A model generated the notes under the pieces. It was not told where the DNA came from. It saw only the letters and a list, made by a program, of their open reading frames with translations, and ran no database searches. Below, piece after piece: positions 1 to 6,190 of a stretch of 10,489 bases of DNA. Position 1 is the stretch's first letter. Every line of letters starts with the position of its first letter. The translations under genes were made by a program, and so were the position numbers. Source of the DNA: Desulfovibrio sp. (GTDB taxonomy: Bacteria; Desulfobacterota; Desulfovibrionia; Desulfovibrionales; Desulfovibrionaceae); assembly GCA_031282465.1 (NCBI GenBank), contig JAITDR010000078.1:1-10489 (forward strand), given 5' to 3'.

Positions 1-591
1 GGGGAACTGCCTTCGGCCCTGCTGCGGCGCAGGCCGGATATCGTCGCGGCGGAACGGCGTGTAGCCGCCGCCAATGAAAAGATCGGCGTGGCCAGGGGCG
101 CGTGGTTTCCCGCCTTTACCCTGAGCGCCGACCTGCTGTGGCAGGCTGCGGAATGGCAGGCCGCCGCCCTGTATACCTGGACTCTCGGACCGGGCGGAGC
201 GCTGAACCTGTTTCAGGGCGGGCGCAGCCTCGCTGAAAACGAGGCCGCGGCGGCAGCCTACGACGCCGAGGCGGCGCAGTATCGTACGACGGTGTTGCAG
301 GCGATTAAAGAGGCGGAAGACGCCCTCTCTGCGTTGCGTTATCTGGAGCGCGAAGCCGGGTCCCGCGCGGAGGCGGCGCGCGCTGCGCGAGCGGCCCTGG
401 ACATTGCCTTGTCCCAGTACCGGGGGGGCATGACCACCTATTTGCAGGTGGTCAGCGTCCAGACTACGGCGCTTTCCAACGAGAGCAGCGTCATAGAAGT
501 GCGGGGCCGGCGTCTGGCGGCGACAATCAATCTTGTCAAAGCCCTGGGCGGCAGCTTCGATGCCGGAGAAATCCGCGGTCTGCTCCCTTGA
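1..591 (+). CDS. RND/MacAB-type outer-membrane efflux protein (NodT/OprM/TolC family), 3' part
   Basis: The gene is open from the first base of the window in frame 1 and ends at TGA 589-591, so only the last 196 residues are visible and the start lies upstream. It begins with the family signature LPSALLRRRPDI, followed by VAAERRVAAANEKIGVARG and then WFPAFTL, which is the typical NodT/OprM repeat junction. Further on are LGPGGALNLFQGGRS (family pattern: LGP..., then a F-GGR turn) and a long Ala/Glu-rich helix, consistent with the periplasmic alpha-barrel. The family forms trimeric outer-membrane channels that export drugs, metals or other solutes together with an inner-membrane pump and an adaptor. 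The partner genes are presumably upstream and out of view, so substrate and pump type are unknown. The stretch between WFPAFTL and the LGP motif looks slightly short for the family. Family assignment is confident; specific function is not. Confidence 0.9.
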   Translation, partial: GELPSALLRRRPDIVAAERRVAAANEKIGVARGAWFPAFTLSADLLWQAAEWQAAALYTWTLGPGGALNLFQGGRSLAENEAAAAAYDAEAAQYRTTVLQAIKEAEDALSALRYLEREAGSRAEAARAARAALDIALSQYRGGMTTYLQVVSVQTTALSNESSVIEVRGRRLAATINLVKALGGSFDAGEIRGLLP

Positions 592-633
592 TCAACATTC
601 CCCGCATCGTTTGAAACCTCTCCCTTCAGGGCG

Positions 634-665
634 ATTCCCGATTGACTCCGGGCGAAGCCGGGAAT
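634..665. repeat. Perfect 7-bp inverted repeat over the nadK-operon promoter
   Basis: ATTCCCG (634-640) and CGGGAAT (659-665) are exact reverse complements separated by 18 bases. A smaller GGC-GAA-GCC hairpin lies inside at 651-659. The arms flank the -35 hexamer and reach the first base of the -10 hexamer, a position suited to an operator. No T-run follows, so a terminator for the upstream efflux gene is less likely. Confidence 0.5.
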
Positions 666-670
666 ACCAT
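642..670 (+). promoter_or_regulatory. Candidate sigma70 promoter for the membrane protein-nadK unit
   Basis: TTGACT (642-647, five of six matches to TTGACA) is followed after exactly 17 bases by TACCAT (665-670, four of six to TATAAT). Transcription would start near 677, giving a leader of about 75 bases before the ATG at 752. It lies in the 160-base gap after the efflux gene, where a new transcription unit would be expected. Confidence 0.5.
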
Positions 671-751
671 GATCGGAGTATGCCCTTTGAGGAATTTGGC
701 GTGTGATTGCAACAATACGGAGCGCCGGCAACGCATTTTTCCGGGGTGCGC

Positions 752-1255
752 ATGTTTACCGATCCGCTTGCAACGGCTATAGCCGTGCAGATGCTGTTTT
801 TTGTCGGCCTGGTCGTCGTCTTCTTTTTTCTGGCCCGCGCAATATCGGCGCAAGGCGAAGAAACACGCGATGCTCTGCGCAAGCAGCAGATGTACCTTGC
901 CGATCTGGAACGCCAGCTTATGGACATGAGTTTTCTGCTGCGGCGCCGGCAGGGGGGCGAAGACGCCAATCCCGCAGCAGAGCCCGGCCGGGCGCGCGAT
1001 GCGCTTTCTCCGGCCGGACAAAAGGACGATCTGCTGCCCATGCCGCCGAGAAAACCCGGCAGCAGGGCGCCCGACGATCTCCTTATGCCGCCCCCGTCAC
1101 TGAAGCGGGTGTCGACGGACACCTACGATCCGGAAAAAGACCCTTACTTGTTTGACGACGGCTTCGGAGCGCCCTCCGGACGGGATACCTACGACAGAAA
1201 ACCTGCCGGCAACGGGCTGCGTCTTCCACCCGCGGGCAGGGACGGCAGACGATGA
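752..1255 (+). CDS. Small single-pass membrane protein with coiled coil and disordered tail, unknown function
   Basis: This 167-residue protein is not recognised as a named family. One strongly hydrophobic segment at about residues 8-30 (AVQMLFFVGLVVVFFFLARA) is followed by a charged, Leu-spaced helix at about 33-62 that could form a coiled coil, with RRR at its end. The remaining ~100 residues are rich in Pro, Gly, Asp and Arg and look disordered, with an acidic patch DPEKDPYLFDD near 126-136. By the positive-inside rule the tail is probably cytoplasmic. The ATG at 752 was chosen because it starts just before the membrane helix and has GGGG about six bases upstream. A TTG at 707 in the same frame would add 15 unremarkable residues. 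The stop overlaps the NAD kinase start (ATGA), so the two are probably translated in a coupled way. A role as a scaffold or recruiting protein is only a guess. Confidence 0.75.
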   Translation: MFTDPLATAIAVQMLFFVGLVVVFFFLARAISAQGEETRDALRKQQMYLADLERQLMDMSFLLRRRQGGEDANPAAEPGRARDALSPAGQKDDLLPMPPRKPGSRAPDDLLMPPPSLKRVSTDTYDPEKDPYLFDDGFGAPSGRDTYDRKPAGNGLRLPPAGRDGRR

Positions 1256-2145
1256 CCGGGAGGCGGGCGCTCGGCGCCTTGGGCCTTGTGGTGAAAAAGG
1301 GCAACCGTCGCGCCGAGGCAGCCTGCGCGGATATTGCGGACATGCTTGCCCGCCGGGGTATTCCGTTCAGCACGGCCTTTCACCCCGACGAAGACCCCGC
1401 CGACCGTCTTCCGCCCGATGCCGGGCTCATACTGGTACTCGGCGGCGACGGAACTTTCATCGCCGTTGCCCGCAGGTGTCTGGACCGGGCCGTGCCCGTG
1501 GGCGGGGTAAACTTCGGCCGAGTGGGTTTTTTGAACGAACTGACCCCTGAAAATTGCGTCGATGTGCTTGCAAGGACCTTGGACAGCGGTCCGGCAACGG
1601 AAAAACACATGACTCTGCGGTATACGCTGTTGCGCGGCAACGGCGAACAGCTTCGCGGCGAGGCGGTCAACGACGTGGTGTTGACGCGCGGCCGGGTGGC
1701 GCGCCTGTGCAGCCTGCGTCTTTCCGTAAACGACAAACCTTTTGTCGGCCTGCGTTCGGACGGCCTGATTTTCTCCACTCCCATCGGGTCTTCCGGGTAT
1801 TGCAGTTCGGCCGGCGGGCCGCTGATGGCGCCGGATCTCAACGCTTATGCGGTTACGGCCATCTGCCCCTACCTGAACGGCTTTCACCCTTTGGCGCTCT
1901 GTCCGGAAACACGGTTTTCCGTCCTTGTCGAGGAACCTTCCCCGGATATCTATCTTACAGTGGACGGGCAGGAAAGCCGGCATGTTGCCGGGGGCGATGT
2001 GCTGGAAGTGTGCGGTTTGCGGGAACGCCTGATCACGGCTGATTTCGGTGCAGCCGGTTATTTTGAGCGCCTGCTGCAGAGAGGGTTCGCCGCTCCGGCC
2101 GGGGCCGCGGCAGGAAACAGCCGTCAATCTTTTGCCCAAACGTAA
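1252..2145 (+). CDS. nadK: NAD kinase (ATP-NAD kinase)
   Basis: The 297-residue product is predicted to phosphorylate NAD+ to NADP+ in the cytoplasm, the only de novo route to NADP. Family landmarks occur in order: GGDGT at 64-68 (phosphate-donor loop), GVNFGRVGFLNEL at 85-97 (family: G-N-G-GFL), ND at 140-141 in EAVNDVVLTRG, DGLIFSTPIGSSGY at 170-183 followed by SSAGGP, and VDGQE at 237-241. Length is normal for bacterial NadK. Two spots depart from the common consensus: STPIGSSGY where STPTGSTAY is usual, and CPYLNGFHPLALCPE where a PICPHSL...RP-type segment is usual. The catalytic GGDGT and ND residues are intact, so activity is expected. The ATG at 1252 overlaps the upstream stop by four bases. 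The last ~20 residues (Ala/Gly, then polar) are a probable flexible tail. Confidence 0.95.
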   Translation: MTGRRALGALGLVVKKGNRRAEAACADIADMLARRGIPFSTAFHPDEDPADRLPPDAGLILVLGGDGTFIAVARRCLDRAVPVGGVNFGRVGFLNELTPENCVDVLARTLDSGPATEKHMTLRYTLLRGNGEQLRGEAVNDVVLTRGRVARLCSLRLSVNDKPFVGLRSDGLIFSTPIGSSGYCSSAGGPLMAPDLNAYAVTAICPYLNGFHPLALCPETRFSVLVEEPSPDIYLTVDGQESRHVAGGDVLEVCGLRERLITADFGAAGYFERLLQRGFAAPAGAAAGNSRQSFAQT

Positions 2146-2204
2146 TTCAGTTTCCAAATCTCAACTGCGTCCATGCGATGTGACTTTGTCGGCGGCAGGA
2201 ACGC

Positions 2205-2218
2205 CCCGCTGCCGCGGG
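2205..2218. terminator. Weak GC hairpin between convergent genes
   Basis: CCCGC-TGCC-GCGGG forms a short 5-bp stem in the 111-base gap (2146-2256) between the convergent nadK and the glycosyltransferase gene. It has no T-run on either side, so it is at best a weak or Rho-assisted terminator. The 8-bp palindrome GGGTACCC lies nearby at 2227-2234. Nothing else is visible in the gap. Confidence 0.25.
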
Positions 2219-2256
2219 AGCATCGCGGGTACCCTGACTCCTGTTTGAAATCAACA

Positions 2257-4512
2257 TTATTGTGAAAGCAGGAAAGACTCCAGGCCGGCGACGGAATCCT
2301 CGCGCTCAAACAGACGGGAACCGACCGCCGACAGTATCCGGCTGAATTCCCTACACCTGTCAGGAGAATGAGCCAGTTCCAAGGCTTTCGCGCAGTATTC
2401 CGCCGGTGAGCCGGCTATCAGCCCGTCAAAGCAGTCCGGGCCGGGCGACGACGCCGATGCGGCCAAAAAACGATACAATCCCGCGGTCTGCCGTCCGCGC
2501 ATAAATGCGCCCTCCAGAGTCAGCACAGGCACCCCTGCGCCCAGCGCTTTATACGACGTGCTGCCGCCGCTGAAATGCGGGGTATCCAGCACAAGGTCCG
2601 CGTCCCGCAGGGCAGTGATAAATGCGGCTTCCGAACATTGGGGGAGCAGACGCACGCGCGCGGCGGCGGCGCCCAGGCTCCTCTGCAGGCGCTCCTGAAA
2701 GAAGCGCGTTTCATGCTCCCGCGCGGAAACGAAAAACCGCAGCTCGGCCTCGGCATCTTCCCGCAGTACGGAGCCTACGATTGCGTCCATGACCGGATGG
2801 ACCTTGAACAGGCTTTGGGCGCACAGGTACACCCTGCCCCTGCGTTTTTCCCGCGGCCCGGGCGCCGCCGGCGCGGAAGGCGGCGTAAACCCGCTCAGAA
2901 GGCAGGGCAGCGTCCGCAAATCCTCGCTGTAAAAGGCCGCCGCTCCCTCCGGCTCCATACAGGCGGGAGTCAAAAAAACATCCAGAGCGGGTATTCCCGT
3001 AGTCATGGGATGCCCGTACAAAGCGCATTGCAGACGCGCCGAACGGAAAAAGGCCAGAACCCAGGTCAGGGGGTCCATGCCCAGGTCAAGATACACGAGG
3101 ATATCCAGGTCCAGGGCAGCCACGGCCGCCCTCGCCGCTTCCGGGTTGCCGGGCAGGGTGATCAGCGGCGCCCGGTCCGCCAGAGCACGCCGGTAAGGAT
3201 TGTCTTGCTGGGGAAATTCGAGAATGCGGCAATGGGAAAGGCGCGGACACAACCCCTCCAGCAGCCGGAAAAAATACGACATGACGGTGTGGTTGCCGAA
3301 GTGGGCGGAAATGAATCCGATGCGGCGTTGCGACGGGGGACGCAACGAGGCGGCGCGCCGCCGCACATCGTCCGCTTTGCGGGCCGGGTCGGCGGCAGCC
3401 GGCTCCGCCCGGCCGGCCAAAGCCGTATGACGCAGCATGAAATCCGCCAACGCCCGCAAAAGCGTCTTGTCGTCTTCCCCGTGAAACGCCAGGGAAAAAG
3501 GCGGGACGCCCAGAACCGCCAAGGGGTGGCCCAAAATGGGCAACGCGTCGGCATTCCGCAAAAATTCCTTCATCCTGCGGCGTATTTCCTCTATTTCGGC
3601 GGCGGACGCCGGCACAGACGGAATCATCAGAGCCTTTCGAGCCTCGAGCAACGGCGTGGATCCGTTGCTCCGGATGAAGGTGTCCCATAATGCCGCGGCC
3701 TCCCGATCGCGACCTTCGCGCAGCAACAGGGAACCCAAGGCATTGGCGGCATCCGGGGAATCCGGAGCAACGCGCAGGGCCGCCTCGTATGCCGCCCGCG
3801 CCTCGGCAAAGCGCTCCGACGCGTAGAGAAGGCGCCCGCGCAGGGTGAGGACGCGCGCCGGGTCGCCGAAGCCGCCGTTCTCCGCATAGGAGACTAATTC
3901 CGGAGTCTCCAGAAGGACCAAGGCTTCCTCGCGCCTACCCTTTGCCTCCAGAAGACACGCGCGGGCCAATATGTGCTCGGAGCACGGCGTTCCGGGAGAG
4001 GGTTCGGGCCATGTACGCAGCAAGTTTTCGGCTTCTTCCGTTTTGCCGTCCGCGAGCAGGCAGAGCAGGAGATTGAAGTGGATCAGCATGTCGCCGGGAG
4101 CGGCGGGCAGGGCCTTGCGATACCAGGCGGCGGCCTCGTCGGGCCGGTGCAGAGATTGCAGGGCCGCGGCCAGATGCTGAGGGATGTCGGGATTGTCGGG
4201 GTCCAGGCGCGCCGCCTCGGCAAGGGCGCGCTCGGCCTGGGACCATGCGCGGTCCGCCAGGGCGGCAAGACCCAGCGCGTACCACAGGCCGGCCGTAACG
4301 GCGGGCGTATCGGCGGCCTGCCGGGAAGCTGTTTGAGCGAGAGCCGATGCCGTATCGTGACGGCCTGCCGCCGCGTGGGCGCGGGCGGCGAGCATGGGCC
4401 AGAGAGGCTCTGCCGGAAAAGAAGCCATGGCGTTTTCGGCCAGGGCGGCGGCTTCATCGTTGCGCCCGGTGCGCAGCAAGTCGTTGCAGGCTGTCGATAT
4501 CTGCCGGATCAT
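2257..4512 (-). CDS. TPR-repeat GT41 (SPINDLY/OGT-like) glycosyltransferase
   Basis: The 751-residue product has the layout of O-GlcNAc-transferase-like proteins. The N-terminal ~280 residues hold about six or seven TPR-like helix pairs, for example WYALGLAALADRAWSQAERA and LRGRLLYASERFAEARAAYE. After a linker, the catalytic part starts at RRIGFISAHFGNH (396-408), whose His matches the position of the OGT catalytic-region His. It continues with DILVYLDLGMD, ALYGHPMTTG (about 497-506), a YSEDLRTLP segment, SLFKVHP (Lys ~570, the nucleotide-sugar phosphate contact in OGT) and DLVLDTPHFSGGSTS...GVPVLTL (about 639-666). It is expected to be cytosolic and to move a sugar from a nucleotide sugar to protein, with the TPRs choosing the target. 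Donor and acceptor are unknown; flagellin or surface proteins are possible. The ATG at 4512 is preferred, although its ribosome site is weak (GGA 7 bases upstream). A TTG at 4623 would add 37 basic residues that do not look like TPR sequence and would cover the opposite-strand promoter. The gene stands alone and ends in TAA. Confidence 0.88.
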   Translation of the reverse strand: MIRQISTACNDLLRTGRNDEAAALAENAMASFPAEPLWPMLAARAHAAAGRHDTASALAQTASRQAADTPAVTAGLWYALGLAALADRAWSQAERALAEAARLDPDNPDIPQHLAAALQSLHRPDEAAAWYRKALPAAPGDMLIHFNLLLCLLADGKTEEAENLLRTWPEPSPGTPCSEHILARACLLEAKGRREEALVLLETPELVSYAENGGFGDPARVLTLRGRLLYASERFAEARAAYEAALRVAPDSPDAANALGSLLLREGRDREAAALWDTFIRSNGSTPLLEARKALMIPSVPASAAEIEEIRRRMKEFLRNADALPILGHPLAVLGVPPFSLAFHGEDDKTLLRALADFMLRHTALAGRAEPAAADPARKADDVRRRAASLRPPSQRRIGFISAHFGNHTVMSYFFRLLEGLCPRLSHCRILEFPQQDNPYRRALADRAPLITLPGNPEAARAAVAALDLDILVYLDLGMDPLTWVLAFFRSARLQCALYGHPMTTGIPALDVFLTPACMEPEGAAAFYSEDLRTLPCLLSGFTPPSAPAAPGPREKRRGRVYLCAQSLFKVHPVMDAIVGSVLREDAEAELRFFVSAREHETRFFQERLQRSLGAAAARVRLLPQCSEAAFITALRDADLVLDTPHFSGGSTSYKALGAGVPVLTLEGAFMRGRQTAGLYRFLAASASSPGPDCFDGLIAGSPAEYCAKALELAHSPDRCREFSRILSAVGSRLFEREDSVAGLESFLLSQ

Positions 4513-4616
4513 CCTGAGTTCCAAGGAAAATGCCGAGTTATTGCTTTGGGGCCGCGCCCTCAAACTCTCCAGGCAAGGGCGGGACTTCCACGCTGCGCGC
4601 GTCTCATCCGCGGGCC

Positions 4617-4645
4617 TTGCCAAAGCGCGCGGTCGGCGCTATACG
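4617..4645 (+). promoter_or_regulatory. Candidate sigma70 promoter for the DHH phosphoesterase gene
   Basis: TTGCCA (4617-4622, five of six to TTGACA), a spacer of exactly 17 bases, and TATACG (4640-4645, four of six to TATAAT). The predicted start near 4652 leaves a leader of about 170 bases. The site lies in the 311-base region 4513-4823 between divergent genes. No equally good promoter was found for the minus-strand glycosyltransferase gene. Confidence 0.45.
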
Positions 4646-4696
4646 GTAGCGAGTGCATGCGTCCGTTGCTCGACACGCGGCGCGACCACGCCTTGC

Positions 4697-4712
4697 GCCG
4701 GGTAAACCCGGC
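4697..4712. repeat. Palindrome/hairpin in the DHH gene leader
   Basis: A 16-base perfect inverted repeat reading GCCGGGT-AA-ACCCGGC. As RNA it would be a six- to seven-pair stem with a TAAA-like loop; as DNA it could be an operator. It lies about 50 bases downstream of the predicted promoter and about 110 bases upstream of the gene start. Confidence 0.45.
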
Positions 4713-4764
4713 CGCTCCGTGTACAGCCCGGAAGCATTCTTACCCGGAGACGCAAAGCGCGTAC

Positions 4765-4809
4765 CGGCGCTGTCTGCGACATGCGCCGCAACCCCGTAGC
4801 CGATTTTTT
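4765..4809 (+). promoter_or_regulatory. Second leader hairpin followed by a T6 run
   Basis: CGGCGC (4765-4770) pairs with GCGCCG (4783-4788) around a 12-base loop. A run of six T lies at 4804-4809, directly before the ribosome-binding site AAGGAGA (4811-4817). The 15-base distance between stem and T-run is too long for a standard intrinsic terminator, so a termination role is doubtful. Confidence 0.25.
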
Positions 4810-4823
4810 GCAAGGAGACAACC

Positions 4824-5735
4824 ATGCGCCTGGTCACCCGTTCCGATTTCGACGGCCTCGCCTGCGCCGTCCTGCTGAAAAAACTGGGGCTCATCAACGA
4901 ATATAAGTTCGCCCACCCCAAGGATATTCAGGACGGTCTGATCGAGATCAGCGAAAACGATATTCTGGCCAATGTGCCTTACACTCCCGGTTGCGGCATG
5001 TGGTTCGACCACCACAGCAGCGAAAACGAACGCCTGGGTAACGTGGAATTCAAAGGCAGCGCCAAAATCGCCCCCAGCGCCGCCCGCGTCATCTGGGAGT
5101 ACTTCGGCGGACACGCCAAGTTTTCCACCGATCTCGACGACCTTATGGAAAGCGTGGACAGGGTGGACAGCGGACGGCTCACCGCCGAGGAAATCACCCA
5201 CCCCAAAGGCTGGGTTCTCCTCGGCTTCATCATGGACCCGCGTACGGGTCTCGGCCGATACCGGGACTATGACGTCAGCAACTACCAACTCATGCTGGAC
5301 ATGATAGGCTATTGCTCCGAAAAATCCGCTGAAGAAATTCTGGAAATCCCCGACGTCAAGCAGCGCACGGAACGTTATTTCGCCCAACAGCGCGACTTTG
5401 AAGCCATGCTCAAACGCACGTCGACCATCCACGACAACGTCGTCCTCATCGACCTGCGCAACGAGCAGGAAATATTCGCGGGCAACCGCTTCACGGTGTA
5501 CGCTCTTTTCCCGAAATGCAACGTCAGCGTACAGGTCATCTGGGGTCTGAAAAAGCAAAATATCGTACTCACCGTCGGCCACTCCATTCTGAACCGCAGT
5601 TGCACCGCGGACATCGGCAGCCTCATGCTGAACTACGGCGGCGGCGGCCACCTGCGCGTAGGAACCTGCCAGGTGCCCACGGAAGAAGCCGAGGAAACCG
5701 TCAAACAGGTCGTCGCCGCGTTGAAGGGTAAATAG
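4824..5735 (+). CDS. DHH/DHHA1-family phosphoesterase (exopolyphosphatase/NrnA-like)
   Basis: The 303-residue cytosolic protein carries the DHH-family metal-site motifs: SDFDG at 7-11, FDHH at 61-64 (the name-giving motif, here FDHHSSE), and DRVDSG at 112-117, an Asp-containing third motif. The C-terminal DHHA1 substrate-binding part includes VGHSILNRSC at about 251-260 and the glycine-rich YGGGGHLRVGTC at about 271-282. The superfamily hydrolyses phosphoester or phosphoanhydride bonds with Mn2+. Members of this size include nanoRNases, pAp phosphatases and short-chain exopolyphosphatase-like proteins. The sequence alone does not settle which, because the first motif (SDFDG) differs from the NrnA-type H-x-PDGDA form. 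A strong ribosome site, AAGGAGA, lies 6 bases before the ATG. It may be read together with thiS, since the 93-base gap that follows has no clear terminator. Confidence 0.88.
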   Translation: MRLVTRSDFDGLACAVLLKKLGLINEYKFAHPKDIQDGLIEISENDILANVPYTPGCGMWFDHHSSENERLGNVEFKGSAKIAPSAARVIWEYFGGHAKFSTDLDDLMESVDRVDSGRLTAEEITHPKGWVLLGFIMDPRTGLGRYRDYDVSNYQLMLDMIGYCSEKSAEEILEIPDVKQRTERYFAQQRDFEAMLKRTSTIHDNVVLIDLRNEQEIFAGNRFTVYALFPKCNVSVQVIWGLKKQNIVLTVGHSILNRSCTADIGSLMLNYGGGGHLRVGTCQVPTEEAEETVKQVVAALKGK

Positions 5736-5762
5736 CCGGCCCTGAAACGCCGTCAACCGGCT
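5734..5762 (+). repeat. Inverted repeat at the end of the DHH gene
   Basis: AGCCGG (5734-5739, overlapping the stop codon) and CCGGCT (5757-5762) are separated by 17 bases. There is no T-run, so this is at most a weak terminator or a chance GC-rich pairing. Confidence 0.2.
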
Positions 5763-5781
5763 GAATAAACGCGGGAACAGA

Positions 5782-5819
5782 CCGGCAAAGGCCCGCGCGC
5801 GGCTCTTTGCCCCTGCCGG
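5782..5819 (+). promoter_or_regulatory. Structured leader with alternative pairings just upstream of thiS
   Basis: GGCAAAG (5784-5790) is an exact complement of CTTTGCC (5805-5811). The stem can extend by one G-U pair, and inside it the 10-base palindrome CCGCGCGCGG (5793-5802) gives a CCG/CGG tip. A competing pairing joins CCGGCA (5782-5787) to TGCCGG (5814-5819), whose 3' arm covers the only purine-rich stretch before the thiS ATG at 5829. The two pairings share bases 5784-5787 and cannot form together. It lacks the TPP-riboswitch consensus. The function is inferred from structure only. Confidence 0.35.
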
Positions 5820-5828
5820 GCACTACGC

Positions 5829-6035
5829 ATGGATACTTGCGAACTCGTCGTCAACGGAGAAAAACGCGCCTCCGCCGCCCGTACCCTGTCCGATCTGCTG
5901 GCCGAACTCGCCCTCGCGGAGCAGACCGTGGTTGCGGAACTCAACGGCAAAGTGATAGACCGCAAAGACTACGCGGCAACGTGCCTCGCAGGCGGCGACG
6001 TCGTCGAACTCATCCGTTTCGTGGGCGGCGGCTGA
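5829..6035 (+). CDS. thiS: Sulfur carrier protein ThiS
   Basis: The 68-residue protein has the size and features of ThiS, a ubiquitin-fold carrier. It has an early strand with VNGEKR (residues 8-13), a Leu-rich helix ([10 protein letters not shown]), [12 protein letters not shown], and the C-terminal tail ELIRFVGGG ending in the required Gly-Gly. In the known pathway the terminal glycine is adenylated by ThiF and converted to a thiocarboxylate, which delivers sulfur to ThiG during thiazole formation. No thiF is visible in this window. The ATG at 5829 is favoured because the beta-grasp fold begins almost at once. Its ribosome site is poor (CGGG about 8 bases upstream) and may be masked by the structured leader at 5782-5819. 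The next gene, thiG, starts 155 bases downstream, an unusually wide gap for this pair. Confidence 0.93.
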   Translation: MDTCELVVNGEKRASAARTLSDLLAELALAEQTVVAELNGKVIDRKDYAATCLAGGDVVELIRFVGGG

Positions 6036-6041
6036 TCCGTT

Positions 6042-6094
6042 CCGAGAGAGCGCGCGTAGGCGGCAATTCCGGCAACCGCTGCCGGCGCTCTCGG
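6042..6094 (+). promoter_or_regulatory. Two-tier hairpin in the thiS-thiG gap
   Basis: The outer arms CCGAGAG-AG-CG (6042-6052) and CGCTCTCGG (6086-6094) pair over nine positions if AG is bulged. The inner hairpin CCGGCA-ACCGC-TGCCGG (6069-6085) abuts the outer 3' arm directly, leaving a 5'-side bulge of 16 bases. There is no T-run after it. Possible roles are transcript processing, stability control between cistrons, or regulation of thiG. The remaining ~95 bases of the gap show no recognised gene or promoter. Confidence 0.4.
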
Positions 6095-6190
6095 CATGAG
6101 TGCAGTCCGCGCGCTCAGGACGACGGTTTTATCGCATCCGTAATCAACGCATCCCTACAGCGCAGTTTGCGTGCACAGGGGCGACAAGAT

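Noticed and set aside
2227..2234. GGGTACCC palindrome as a regulatory site
   Set aside because: An isolated 8-base palindrome between convergent gene ends, with no promoter nearby; chance is sufficient.
2575..3690. 371-codon plus-strand open frame inside the glycosyltransferase gene
   Set aside because: The minus-strand frame carries continuous TPR and GT41 motifs; the plus-strand product is Arg/Gln/Gly-rich low-information sequence.
4513..4623. 37-residue N-terminal extension of the glycosyltransferase from TTG 4623
   Set aside because: There is no ribosome site before the TTG, the composition is unlike TPR sequence, and it would overlap the best promoter for the divergent gene.
4740..5756. 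338-codon minus-strand frame opposite the DHH gene
   Set aside because: It mirrors the DHH gene exactly, and its translation reflects reversed codons of SDFDG and FDHH regions rather than a real fold.
5736..5828. TPP riboswitch before thiS
   Set aside because: The region is only 93 bases and lacks the CTGAGA and GGATAATGCC-like conserved segments of the TPP aptamer.
6096..6143. 15-codon reading frame in the thiS-thiG gap as a leader peptide
   Set aside because: It has no ribosome-binding site, and its product shows no run of regulatory codons.
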